NCBI GenBank assembly: GCA_965249005.1
Contig: CBDFLD010000014.1
Location: 62,001 to 126,000, forward strand
Direction of reading: 5' to 3'
DNA: 64,000 nucleotides
Source of the DNA: CBDFLD01 sp965249005
Lineage (GTDB): Bacteria > Acidobacteriota > UBA6911
Shown here: positions 26,594 through 35,668 of the stretch, in pieces
Layout of the letters: the number at the start of each line of letters is the position of its first letter
Numbering within the stretch: position 1 is the first letter of the stretch
Position numbers and translations under genes: made by a program
Notes under the pieces: generated by a model
Told to the model about the DNA's origin: nothing
The model's input: only the letters and a program-made list of their open reading frames with translations
The model's database searches: none

Positions 26594-28006
26594 TTGAAAT
26601 TCAATGAAAGGAAAGCGGCTCCAAGAGTGGTAGATTTTTGTTTTTGTCCGAAAACGAAGTCAACCAATTCTCAAGGAGCCACTATGAAGAAGATTCTACC
26701 AAACGGCAATACGTCGAAGCAAAAACGATCGTCAGGCGAGACACGATTTCTCGCAACCAATGATCAGCTCAACGAACTTGATGCACGTATCGAGCTCATC
26801 CAAGCGTTGATACCGCTGGGATTGCGAGCCGTCCAGGACAGCCTTGAAGATGAAGTCAACCACCTCGCTGGGGAGCGCTATAGCCGAGCCGGCGGCGATT
26901 CCAACCTTCATCGATGGGGATCGCAAAGGGGTTCAGTGTACCTGACAGATCAGAAGATTCCAGTCCGTGTTCCTCGAGTCCGAGATACTGATCGGAGTTG
27001 TGAGGTACGGTTGAGAACATATCGGCGGTTGCAGCAACCCAGGAATATGGACGAGGGCCTTTTGAAGAAGGTAATCAACGGATTATCGTGTCGCAATTAT
27101 CGGGAGTGCGCTGAGGCGGTTCCCGAGGCCTTTGGCATGTCGCCATCGAGCATCTCGCGCCGTACCATCCAAGTGACAGCTCGAAAACTGAAGGAGCTGC
27201 AGGAACGATCTCTTGCAGGATACGATTTTGTTGCTCTCTTTCTGGACGGCAAAAGCTTTGCATCGGAGCAAATCCTGATTGGATTGGGAGTAACCATTGA
27301 GGGTGAGAAGATCATCTTGGGGTTCCTGCAGGCCAGTACCGAAAATGAACGAGTGTGTACGGACTTTCTCCGAGGGCTGTTACAAAGAGGGCTTTGCCAT
27401 GATGAGGGCCTGATGTGCGTTATCGATGGGTCCAAAGGATTGCGAAAAGCCGTCCAGGCGGTATTCGGCAACCGGGCGGTCGTGCAGCGCTGCCGATGGC
27501 ACAAGCGTGAAAATGTATTGTGCTACTTACCCAAGAGCAAACAGGGAACCTTTCGCAAACGATTGCAGGATGCCTATCAAAAGCCAACCCTGAGAGAGGC
27601 AGAAAAAGCGCTTCTAAGGGTCCGAAAAGAACTATCGCTGCTGAACCAGTCAGCGGCAGCCAGCTTGGATGAGGGTTTCGAAGAGACTCTCACCCTTCAC
27701 CGGTTGGGCCTGGCAGAGGAACTCCGGGAAAGTTTCTCTACCACGAATTGTCTCGAGTCCATCAATGCGCAGCTTGGACAAAGAACCGATAAAGTGGATT
27801 ACTGGAAAAACAGCAACCAATTACATCGCTGGGTAGCTACGGCATTGCTTGAGATCGAGCCGAGACTCAGGAAGGTCCGTGGCTATCGGCATCTGCCGAG
27901 GTTACGTCGTTCCTTAAAAGCCCGCTTTTCAAAAGCCGTGGAGGAACGAATTGCGTAAATACTACGGGAGCCGCTCTCCAATTTCAACTAAAAATGGGAT
28001 TGACTC
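26575..28006 (+). mobile_element. IS256-family insertion sequence, complete
   Basis: 1432 bp. Target duplication GCGCTGGG at 26567-26574 and 28007-28014. The two ends (26575-26601 and the reverse complement of 27980-28006) are 27-bp inverted repeats agreeing at 22 positions, with a perfect inner 12 bp (TTAGTTGAAATT); a second matching segment (GGAAAGCGGCTCC against GGAGAGCGGCTCC) lies just inside. The 8-bp duplication is the family standard. It is inserted in the orientation of the host gene. Confidence 0.9.
26684..27958 (+). CDS. IS256-family (mutator-type) transposase
   Basis: 424 residues from the ATG at 26684, which follows AAGGAG by 5 bases. Family landmarks: QDSLEDEVNHLAGERYSR at the N-terminus, a catalytic Asp in FVALFLDGKSFASEQ, an Asp in LMCVIDGSKGLRKAV, the conserved CRWHKRENVLCYLPK segment, and Glu in STTNCLESINAQLGQRTDKV. 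No stop or frameshift; the element may still be mobile. Confidence 0.93.
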   Translation: MKKILPNGNTSKQKRSSGETRFLATNDQLNELDARIELIQALIPLGLRAVQDSLEDEVNHLAGERYSRAGGDSNLHRWGSQRGSVYLTDQKIPVRVPRVRDTDRSCEVRLRTYRRLQQPRNMDEGLLKKVINGLSCRNYRECAEAVPEAFGMSPSSISRRTIQVTARKLKELQERSLAGYDFVALFLDGKSFASEQILIGLGVTIEGEKIILGFLQASTENERVCTDFLRGLLQRGLCHDEGLMCVIDGSKGLRKAVQAVFGNRAVVQRCRWHKRENVLCYLPKSKQGTFRKRLQDAYQKPTLREAEKALLRVRKELSLLNQSAAASLDEGFEETLTLHRLGLAEELRESFSTTNCLESINAQLGQRTDKVDYWKNSNQLHRWVATALLEIEPRLRKVRGYRHLPRLRRSLKARFSKAVEERIA

Positions 28007-28684
28007 GCGCTGGGCGTCGGGGGCAGCTCGTTTGGCGCCGCCGTCGATTCTTTCGATACGCGGCGGCGAAGCTACGGGCCGTTGCCTTATGACCGGACCC
28101 ACGTTTTGAGTGTCGCTTACAACGTGATGCTGCCGGGGTCGTTCGCGCAGCCATTTGCAAAAGCTGTGATCAACGGCTGGCAGGTGTCCGGGATCAGTAG
28201 GTTTCAAAGCGGTGGTCCACTGAGGAATCGGCTGCAGTTCAGCGGTTCGATGGCCAACGGGGAGCAGATTTCTCCAATTACGGTGAACGGAACGCCTGAT
28301 ACCCCGGCGCGGCCGCACCTCGTGTGCGATCCGAGGGAAAATTTGGGGGAGAATCAGTATGCCAACGCGGCTTGCTTTTCCGCACCTTCCCCAGGGGACA
28401 ACGGTGTGTATGCCCTGCCCTATATGAAAAAACCAGCTTACCAGAACCATGACATCTCATTGTTCAAGAACTGGGCGTTCACGGAGCGTAAGAGGCTGCA
28501 GCTCCGTTTCTCGATGTACAACTTCCTGAACCATCCCATTCCGTCCTTCGCGGGAGGCGGTCCTGGACGGTCTATGGTTTTCGAAAACGGGCGACCCACC
28601 CAAAAATCGTTGGCACGATTTGGCCGGACAACGTTCAAGCGCGGCCGAAGATTCATGCAGTTTGCCCTCAAGTTCTACTTCTGA
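28007..28684 (+). pseudogene. Oar-like TonB-dependent receptor, 3' part
   Basis: Continues the receptor in the same frame from the second copy of the target duplication: ALGVGGSSFGAAVDSFDTR, the family motif SYGPLPYDRTHVLSVAYN, then barrel strands and the C-terminal RRFMQFALKFYF ending in Phe as expected for an outer membrane barrel. It has no start codon or ribosome binding site of its own at the joint; removal of the IS plus one duplication copy would restore the gene exactly. Confidence 0.87.
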
Positions 28685-28749
28685 CTGGCCTTGCTAAAAA
28701 CGAAATCGCGGGTGCGGTTACGATACGGACGCACTGTTCTTTTGGTGAG

Positions 28750-31086
28750 ATGAGAAAAATGTGGCTCTGGGTCGCGGTTTTTGTATTTACCTTGATACCT
28801 CCTGCATTCTCAGGAGTCCAGCGGCAGTCGACTGTCGACAAATCCTTCGAGCGCGCACTCAATCTCCATCAGTCAGGGGACCTCGAGGGTGCAGCCCAAG
28901 CATACCGGGAATTCTTGGGATCATACCCGGACAGCCTGGAAGGACGCTCCAATCTGGGGGCTGTCTACGCGCGAATGGGTGACTATGGGAAGGCAATCAT
29001 AGAGTACAAGCGCGCCCTTGAGCTCGATCCCCAAAACGTGGCCATTCGATTCAACCTCGGGTTGGCACACTACGAAACGACCGCAATCCCCGATGCGGCA
29101 GCTTCGTTTGCCAAAGTAGTGGCAGCTCAGCCCAACAACAAAAATGCAGTGTTGCTTTTATCTGACTGTTACCTGCGCATGGGCGAGAACAAGAAGGTGA
29201 TCGAGCTCTTGTCTCCACATGAGCCTGCCTATGGAAACGATCGTACACTTCTCCACTTACTGGGCACGGCTTTGGTACGTGACAACCAGGTGGAGAAGGG
29301 GCAGGTACTGATCGAACGGATTCTGAAACAGGGCGATTCGGCCGAAGCGAGACTCATGCTGGGCACCGCACACATGATGGCGGGGCATTACCGCGGCGCC
29401 ATGGACGAGTTTGCGCGAGCGTTTGACTTAAACCCCAAACTCGCTTCCGCGAATGCTTATTACGGACGAGCTCTGCTCGCTACGGGAGACCGGAAGGGTG
29501 CCATGGAGAGCTTCCGCCGTGAGCTCGAGATCAACCCGAACGACTTTGATTCGAATCTCAACATGGGGGTTCTCTACAAGCAGGATCGGAAATCCGATCA
29601 AGCCCTCATATACTTGCAAAGAGCACTCAGGGTTCGACCGGGCGCGCCTAGTGTTCGCTACCTGATGGGAAGCCTTTATCTTTCTACGGGCACTTTTCAA
29701 GATGCGCGCCTTATTCTCGAAGAGCTTGTCCGTGAAGAACCGGATTTCATCGAGGCGCATGAGACGCTTGCCAGTGTTTACGATCGAATCGGCAGTAAGG
29801 AGGATGGCGGCCGGCACCGAGACATCGTGAACGAACTCAACGCGGACCTGCAAGCTCGGGTGGCTAAACCGGAGCAGGGGGATGTAACTCGTTTGGTCGA
29901 CCCAGCGGCGGACGCGACGACAACTTCTGCGCTGCCGCTATCGAAACCGGCAGCTACGCCCAGTGACAGTGTCGCGGGTTCGGAGAAGTCGTTCGATAGC
30001 ATCTCCGGACGGGCCTCAGCCGCCAGAGAGGCCGACCGAACAGTCGAGGCGATGGAGCTGTATGGTCGCGCTCTCGAAATGAAGCCGTCCTGGCACGAAG
30101 GATGGTGGTATCTGGCAACGCTTCTTTATGAGGAAGATCGATACGCCGAGGCACGGGACGGCTTTGCCAAACTGATCAACCTGAAGCCCGAAGGCGGGGA
30201 CGCCTGGGCGATGCACGGACTGTGTGAGTTCCAGCTCCGGAACTTCGAACGCGCCTACCAGGATCTTCAAAAAGCGAGAGTCCTAGGGATTCCAGCCAAG
30301 ACGCATCTCAATCTGGTATTGGGCTACCATTTGGCCGTTTTGTTCAATTACTATGAAAAGCCGGAATCGGCGCTTCCCATTCTGTACGGGCTAGCTCACC
30401 AGGAGGGTGACAAACCCTCCATTGTTACAGCCATGGGTCTCTGCGCATTGGCTCTTCCCTATTTGCCGACCAGGCTGCCCCCGGAGAAACTCGATGTCGT
30501 GACCAAGGCGGGTCGAACGCAATACCTAATAGCAACTCGCAAGATGGATGAAGCTAAGAAGGCCTTGGAAAAGCTCATTGAAGAGTTTCCTGCTACTCCG
30601 AACGTTCGATACAACTATGGCGTCTTTCTCCTGGCGGGTACCCCGGACTTGGCTCTGGCGGAGTTTCAGAAGGAACTGGAAATCTCCCCTTCCCACGTCC
30701 CGGCACGTTTGCAGATCGCATTCGAATACATAAAGCAGCACGAGTTTGATAAGGGGCTCCAATATGCCCAGGAGGCCGTGAGGCTTTCGCCCAAATCCTT
30801 CGCAGCGCGGAATGCCCTGGGTCGAATATTGCTCGGGAAAGGCGAGATCAAAGCGGCGATCGAGGAGCTAGAATCGGGCTTGCGGCTGGCTCCGGACAGC
30901 CCTGAGATGTATTACGCCCTCGCACGCGCGTATGCGCGTGACGGACGAAAGGAAGATGCGGCACGAGTGCGTGAGGAGTTTGTAAGGCTCGACAGACTTC
31001 GGCGTGCCAGCCGACAAGGACCGCAGGCCGTTGGCGGCATCGAGCCGGCGGAGAGGGATATCAAGAAAAGGCCGGAACTGGATTAG
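28750..31086 (+). CDS. Exported TPR-repeat protein
   Basis: 778 residues: signal peptide (MWLWVAVFVFTLIPPAFSG) and roughly 15 tetratricopeptide repeats in two blocks (about 30-350 and 410-760), such as GDLEGAAQAYREFLGSYPDS, GDYGKAIIEYKRALELDPQN and TVEAMELYGRALEMKPSW, linked by a Thr/Ser/Pro-rich stretch. Likely periplasmic scaffold. Sits 65 bases after the receptor and 12 bases before the CRTAC1 gene, whose ribosome binding site overlaps its stop. The IS256 insertion upstream may be polar on this gene. Confidence 0.9.
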   Translation: MRKMWLWVAVFVFTLIPPAFSGVQRQSTVDKSFERALNLHQSGDLEGAAQAYREFLGSYPDSLEGRSNLGAVYARMGDYGKAIIEYKRALELDPQNVAIRFNLGLAHYETTAIPDAAASFAKVVAAQPNNKNAVLLLSDCYLRMGENKKVIELLSPHEPAYGNDRTLLHLLGTALVRDNQVEKGQVLIERILKQGDSAEARLMLGTAHMMAGHYRGAMDEFARAFDLNPKLASANAYYGRALLATGDRKGAMESFRRELEINPNDFDSNLNMGVLYKQDRKSDQALIYLQRALRVRPGAPSVRYLMGSLYLSTGTFQDARLILEELVREEPDFIEAHETLASVYDRIGSKEDGGRHRDIVNELNADLQARVAKPEQGDVTRLVDPAADATTTSALPLSKPAATPSDSVAGSEKSFDSISGRASAAREADRTVEAMELYGRALEMKPSWHEGWWYLATLLYEEDRYAEARDGFAKLINLKPEGGDAWAMHGLCEFQLRNFERAYQDLQKARVLGIPAKTHLNLVLGYHLAVLFNYYEKPESALPILYGLAHQEGDKPSIVTAMGLCALALPYLPTRLPPEKLDVVTKAGRTQYLIATRKMDEAKKALEKLIEEFPATPNVRYNYGVFLLAGTPDLALAEFQKELEISPSHVPARLQIAFEYIKQHEFDKGLQYAQEAVRLSPKSFAARNALGRILLGKGEIKAAIEELESGLRLAPDSPEMYYALARAYARDGRKEDAARVREEFVRLDRLRRASRQGPQAVGGIEPAERDIKKRPELD

Positions 31087-31098
31087 GAGGCCTGAGGG

Positions 31099-32829
31099 AT
31101 GAGCGGGATCTGCGTCAAGCCAGCCGGGATATCATCCTTATCGAAACTAATCTCTTGCGTTGCTTTCCTCACCCTTTTCGTCGAGCCGCGGCCGAGCGCG
31201 TTGTCAAAGGATCCTCCTCCGTCTAACAACAACGCACACATCTTTGAAAGTATGTCTCCGGAGAAAACCGGTCTCAGCTGGGTACACGAGAATGCCATGT
31301 CCGATGATCGCTATCTTCCCGAAACCCTGGGCCCTGGGTGCGCCTTCCTGGATTACGACGGCGATGGGTGGATGGATATCTATATGGTGAACAGCGGTCC
31401 CTCCGACTTCTACCAGCCGGAGCAGCCGCTGAGCAACGCGCTATACAGAAACAATCAGGATGGCACGTTTGTCGATGTAACCAAGAGTGCGGGGGTTGCC
31501 GGAAGGACTTTTGGAATGGGAGTGACGGCGGGCGACTTCAATAACGATGGGCACATCGACATTTTTGTCACGTCCTATGGGAGATGCATTCTCTACAGAA
31601 ACGATGGAGACGGTACCTTCACGGACGTTACGGAAATCGCTGGCGTCGCCGTCGCAGGGTGGACCACCAGTGCCGCCTGGTTCGACTACAACAACGACGG
31701 GTTCATGGATCTGTTCGTTTGCAGCTTCGTCGAGTACGGGGTAGATAAGCTGATCTTCTGCGGCGATAACCTTTTGGGCCGAAAGCACTACTGCATACCA
31801 CGGGTTTTCAAACCGACCGCCAGCCTGCTCTTTCGTAACAATCGCAACGACACCTTTACCGAAGTCGGGAAGGGAACCGACATTGAAAGAGCACTCGGAA
31901 AGGCGTTGGGTGTCGTATCGACCGATGTCAACAATGACAGACTACAAGACCTGTTTGTTGCCAACGACACCGTCCAGAATTTTCTCTTCATGAATCGTGG
32001 CAACGATCGTTGGGAAGAGGTCGGCCTTTCTTCGGAAGTAGGATACAGTGAAGACGGCAAAGCACGATCCGGCATGGGCGTGGATGCTGCGGATTTCAAC
32101 GCAGACGGCTGGCAGGACCTTTTTGTCGCCAACGTCGACCAGGAGATGTTTTCTCTGTATGCGAACAACCAGAACGAGACGTTCCATGATGCAGCGTTTG
32201 ACAATGGTGTCGCCCAAGCGACAAGGTTTTTGAGCGGCTGGGGCTTGAAGTTCATGGACTTTGACAACGACGGCGATATCGATCTTTTGCTCGCGAACGG
32301 CCATCCCGACGACATGATCGAGCACTATGCGACAAACGTAAAGTACAAGATGCCACTTCGGCTTTTTCGAAACAACGGGACACGCTTGAACGACATCAGC
32401 GACAATGCGGGACCAGTCTTTTCCCAGTCTTTTGCCGCTCGTGGACTCGCCGTGGGCGACTACAACAACGACGGTCGGCTTGACGTGTTGATCGGGAACA
32501 ACGGCGCCGCGCCTCTTCTCCTGCGAAACGCCTCGGGGAAAGAGAATAATTGGATCGGGCTGATGCTTCAGGCCGCCTCGGGCAATCCCGACCCTGTCGG
32601 CACTCGTATCATCTGGTCCGCGGGAGGCGTCAGGCGGTCCATGTTAAAAACGGGCGGAGGTAGCTATTTATCGTCCCACGACCCGCGTGTCGTGCTAGGA
32701 GTGGCAGACGCCAAGTTGGATTGGCTGGAGATTCACTGGCCGCCTCCGAGTCGTGGGGTTGAACGTCTTGCCGATGTCACGGTGAATCAGTATGTCAGGG
32801 TCGTCGAAGGCAAGGGCATACTGAAGTAA
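31099..32829 (+). CDS. CRTAC1 family protein (FG-GAP/VCBS repeats plus ASPIC/UnbV)
   Basis: 576 residues. The N-terminal hydrophobic stretch (LISCVAFLTLFVEPRPSAL) serves as signal. Several calcium-binding FG-GAP/VCBS repeats follow (FLDYDGDGWMDIYMVNSG, AGDFNNDGHIDIFVTSYG, WFDYNNDGFMDLFV, KFMDFDNDGDIDLLLANG, VGDYNNDGRLDVLIGNNG), then the ASPIC/UnbV domain (NNWIGLMLQAASG to WLEIHWPPPS). GGAGG overlapping the TPR stop gives translational coupling. Receptor-TPR-CRTAC1 is a recurring Acidobacteria gene set, presumably for binding and uptake of a large substrate; the substrate is unknown. Confidence 0.92.
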   Translation: MSGICVKPAGISSLSKLISCVAFLTLFVEPRPSALSKDPPPSNNNAHIFESMSPEKTGLSWVHENAMSDDRYLPETLGPGCAFLDYDGDGWMDIYMVNSGPSDFYQPEQPLSNALYRNNQDGTFVDVTKSAGVAGRTFGMGVTAGDFNNDGHIDIFVTSYGRCILYRNDGDGTFTDVTEIAGVAVAGWTTSAAWFDYNNDGFMDLFVCSFVEYGVDKLIFCGDNLLGRKHYCIPRVFKPTASLLFRNNRNDTFTEVGKGTDIERALGKALGVVSTDVNNDRLQDLFVANDTVQNFLFMNRGNDRWEEVGLSSEVGYSEDGKARSGMGVDAADFNADGWQDLFVANVDQEMFSLYANNQNETFHDAAFDNGVAQATRFLSGWGLKFMDFDNDGDIDLLLANGHPDDMIEHYATNVKYKMPLRLFRNNGTRLNDISDNAGPVFSQSFAARGLAVGDYNNDGRLDVLIGNNGAAPLLLRNASGKENNWIGLMLQAASGNPDPVGTRIIWSAGGVRRSMLKTGGGSYLSSHDPRVVLGVADAKLDWLEIHWPPPSRGVERLADVTVNQYVRVVEGKGILK

Positions 32830-32898
32830 GGGAGGCAAGGCATCACAGGCGTGATACAGCGTAGACACAAATGTGGATACCTCATTGGGGAGGGTTTT

Positions 32899-33150
32899 AT
32901 GCCTAGCGTGGGCATTCGTGAGTTGAAACAGCAGGCCAGTCGTTTGATCCGTTTGGTCCGAGAGCGGGGAGACATTATCGAGATCACCCACCGCGGCAAT
33001 GTTGTGGCACTACTCGTTCCGGCACAGCGCGCGGGTCGAGAAAATGAAGGCCGCAGTTGGACGGAGATCGACCGCCTTGCTGCTGAAATAGGAGCACGAT
33101 GGCCGGACGGGGTTTCCTCCGTGGGTGCTGTATCCGAGGGGCGCCGATGA
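32899..33150 (+). CDS. Phd/YefM-family antitoxin
   Basis: 83 residues from the ATG at 32899 (GGGGAGGG upstream). MPSVGIRELKQQASRLIRLV, then GDIIEITHRGNVVALLVPA, is the Phd/YefM fold that binds operator DNA; the C-terminus (SWTEIDRLAAEIGARWPDG) would wrap the toxin. Its stop overlaps the start of a PIN toxin gene (ATGA at 33147-33150), which is broken. The antitoxin itself is intact. Confidence 0.85.
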   Translation: MPSVGIRELKQQASRLIRLVRERGDIIEITHRGNVVALLVPAQRAGRENEGRSWTEIDRLAAEIGARWPDGVSSVGAVSEGRR

Positions 33151-33415
33151 GCTTCGTCGTGGTCGACGCGAGCGTGTGGGTGGCGCGCTTGGTACCCCAG
33201 GATATCTTCCATCGTGAGGTAAAGATATGGAGCTAGATCGAACTCTTTCCGATGAGGCCGCCCGACTTGCCTCGGAACTGGGGCTGCGGGGCGCGGACGC
33301 CACCTACGCGGCTGTTGCAGTGCGTCTTACCCTTCCCTTGATTACCCTCGACCGGGATCAAATAGGGCGAGCAAGTGAGCGGATCACGGTGCAGAGTCCA
33401 GGTAGCGGGATCTAA
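33147..33415 (+). pseudogene. PIN-domain toxin, internal deletion and frameshift
   Basis: Begins MSFVVVDASVWVARLVPQD with the first metal-binding Asp, then stops after VKIWS. The C-terminal part resumes from 33227 in another frame: ELDRTLSDEAARLASELGL, RGADATYAAVAVRLTLPLIT, LDRDQ. About 60 residues from the middle of a ~140-residue PIN protein are missing. Toxin activity should be lost while the partner antitoxin stays intact. Confidence 0.82.
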
Positions 33416-33426
33416 GTCCGCATTAG

Positions 33427-34383
33427 CTACGTATCCTGGTCCGACTCCTGTGCCGCCATCGCCCCCACGGCTTCCTCAAACGAAGGAATGCTTCGGTTGA
33501 TACCGGCATGTCGCGCGCACATCGCGGTCATTGTGTTCGCCAGCCGCAGACAGGTTTCCAGGTCCCAGTCCGAGATGAAAGCGCGGATGAAGCCGGCGGC
33601 GAATGAAGCGCCCGCTCCCATGAAATCGACCGGTTCGGCGACATGTGCCGAGACGGAGGCACGCAAGTCGGAGGTTCGTGCCATGGAGCCTGCTTCGGGC
33701 AGTTTGAGGACGACCGTCTTCGGTCCGCGGTCCAAAAAGTAATTCAGGATCGCTTCTGGATAGTTCAAGCCGGTGAGCTGCCGAGCTTCCTCCAGGCTAG
33801 AGCTGAAGAAATCCAACTGCGGAAGGCACGGCTCGATCGCTTCCAAGCCACGTCCACTAGGATCCCACATTGTATCCATGCTGGTGACGATACCGGCTCG
33901 GCGCGCCTCGCGCAGGATCTCGGCGGTAGGCGCGCCGTCGAGTCCTGGCATCCAAAACGCTCCCGCTACGTGAAGAACATGACATCCCCGGATAATGGCG
34001 AGATCTACCTCTTCCGGCACATAGGCTGCGTTGGCCCCAACGCAGTGATAGGAGCGTGGTCTGCCGTTGCTGTCCAACAGTGCGATCGAAGCGGAGGTCG
34101 GGGTGTGGCGGTCCCGCTTCAAACCATCGATGTCGACCTTGTGTTCGGTGAGGTATTCGGTGATGTAGGCACCGAGCGGATCGTCCCCGGTCTTGCCAAG
34201 AAGGCAGACGTCGCACCCCAGGTGTTTCAGTACGACCGCTGTGTCTGCCGCAATGCCTCCGCCCTCCAGCGACATCCCGTCGACGAACGTGGGTGTTTCG
34301 GGAGCGTCGAAGCTGTCAACCGGATGAGCCACCATCTGCGCGGAAACGGCACCCATGCATGCGACGCGCTTCATATCTGACAT
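33427..34383 (-). CDS. PfkB-family sugar-kinase-like protein, catalytic Asp replaced
   Basis: 318 residues, ribokinase fold: SLEGGGIAADTAVVLKHLGC (sugar-binding GG), LLGKTGDDPLGAYI, MDTMWDPSGRGL, VVLKLPEAG, and the PfkB signature DFMGAGASFAAGFIRAF. The signature normally reads DxxGAGDxF, where the last Asp is the catalytic base; here it is Ala (codon GCT at about 33607-33609). Either activity is lost or it has a different role such as binding or sensing. Divergent from citrate synthase across a 26-bp palindrome. Confidence 0.87.
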   Translation of the reverse strand: MSDMKRVACMGAVSAQMVAHPVDSFDAPETPTFVDGMSLEGGGIAADTAVVLKHLGCDVCLLGKTGDDPLGAYITEYLTEHKVDIDGLKRDRHTPTSASIALLDSNGRPRSYHCVGANAAYVPEEVDLAIIRGCHVLHVAGAFWMPGLDGAPTAEILREARRAGIVTSMDTMWDPSGRGLEAIEPCLPQLDFFSSSLEEARQLTGLNYPEAILNYFLDRGPKTVVLKLPEAGSMARTSDLRASVSAHVAEPVDFMGAGASFAAGFIRAFISDWDLETCLRLANTMTAMCARHAGINRSIPSFEEAVGAMAAQESDQDT

Positions 34384-34399
34384 CGTTTTCTCTGATTCG

Positions 34400-34425
34400 G
34401 TTCCGTGACCATTTGGTCACGGAAC
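34400..34425. promoter_or_regulatory. Perfect 26-bp palindromic operator candidate
   Basis: GTTCCGTGACC (34400-34410), ATTT, GGTCACGGAAC (34415-34425): 11-bp perfect arms in the 130-bp region between the divergent PfkB-like and citrate synthase genes, 17 bases from the PfkB start. The core TGACC-4-GGTCA resembles TetR/AcrR-type operators. The regulator is not adjacent. Confidence 0.65.
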
Positions 34426-34513
34426 GAGTAAGAAAACAATAGCGTAGAGTCGATCAAGCTTTCTTGCTATACTGGCATCCTCCATTTTGTGTACCTCTTG
34501 ATGGATCATTTCA

Positions 34514-35668
34514 ATGGTTGAGAGTAAGACGGCCTTCAAAGAAGGCCTGGAAGATGTTGTCGCTACGTCCTCGTCGATCTGCTACATCGACGGAGCAGCG
34601 GGCATCCTCTCCTACCGGGGTTACAACGTTCACGATCTGGCGCGCCACTCCACCTTCGAGGAAACCGCACATCTGATTTGGTTTGGGACCTTGCCGACTC
34701 AGGCGGAACTCGAAGCGACCGAGCGGAAGCTGATCGAGGGCAGGGTCTTGCCGCGACAGGTGCTCGATTTTCTTTGGGGTTTGCCCGCCGAAGCGTCCCC
34801 CATGGATGTTCTTCGGACCGTGGTGTCCACGCTCTCGCTCTACGATCCCGACGTCGGCTCCAACACTGCAGAGGCGAACCAAGCCAAGGCGTACCGCCTA
34901 ACCAGCCAGATGGCCGCTGTGGTTGCCGCATTTCATAGAATCCGCCAGGGAAAGAGCTATGTCGAGCCCCGGATGGACTTGTCGCACGCGGGCAACTTCC
35001 TCTACATGTTGAACGGCGAAAAACCGAGCCAGACCGCTCAACGATCGCTGGACGTGGCTCTTATCCTTCATGCAGAGCACGAGCTGAATGCCTCGACCTT
35101 TGCCGCGCGCGTTGCCGCCGGGACATTGAGCGACATGCACTCGGCCATAGCGGCTGGAATCGGTACGCTGAAGGGCCCGCTCCATGGAGGTGCGAACGAG
35201 GCCGTGATGAAGATGCTGGGACAGATCGACGATACCGAAAGCGCGGCGGACCACGTTCGGAAGCTACTGGGCGCGAAGAAAAAGATCAGCGGTTTCGGAC
35301 ACCGCGTCTACACAACCGAAGATCCTCGGGCGACTCATTTGCGACGAATGTCCGAGGAGCTCAGTTTGCAGCGCAAGGCGGAGGGAATTGCCGAACGGCC
35401 CTGGTTCGAGATGTCTCAGGCCATCGAAAAGGTCATGAAGGAAGAAAAAGGACTCAACGCCAACGTGGATTTCTACTCGGCCTCGACTTATTACATGCTG
35501 GGTATTCCGATCGATCTGTATACCCCGATCTTTGCGCTGAGTCGGATTTCGGGTTGGACCGCGCACGTTCTGGAACAACATGCCAACAACCGCTTGATTC
35601 GTCCGCGTGCCGATTACACCGGTGCTCTTCCGGATCAACCCTACACCCCCATCGACGACCGTTCCTGA
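34514..35668 (+). CDS. gltA: Citrate synthase
   Basis: 384 residues, the shorter type common in Gram-positives and archaea. Condenses oxaloacetate with acetyl-CoA. Catalytic His in LILHAEHELNAST, His in SGFGHRVYTTEDPRA and Asp in NANVDFYSASTYYMLGIP are all present; the N-terminal SSICYIDGAAGILSYRGY is typical. The start has no strong ribosome binding site. A 2-methylcitrate synthase role cannot be excluded from sequence alone; no prpB or prpD is near. Its 3' end overlaps a truncated methyltransferase by 28 bases. Confidence 0.92.
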   Translation: MVESKTAFKEGLEDVVATSSSICYIDGAAGILSYRGYNVHDLARHSTFEETAHLIWFGTLPTQAELEATERKLIEGRVLPRQVLDFLWGLPAEASPMDVLRTVVSTLSLYDPDVGSNTAEANQAKAYRLTSQMAAVVAAFHRIRQGKSYVEPRMDLSHAGNFLYMLNGEKPSQTAQRSLDVALILHAEHELNASTFAARVAAGTLSDMHSAIAAGIGTLKGPLHGGANEAVMKMLGQIDDTESAADHVRKLLGAKKKISGFGHRVYTTEDPRATHLRRMSEELSLQRKAEGIAERPWFEMSQAIEKVMKEEKGLNANVDFYSASTYYMLGIPIDLYTPIFALSRISGWTAHVLEQHANNRLIRPRADYTGALPDQPYTPIDDRS

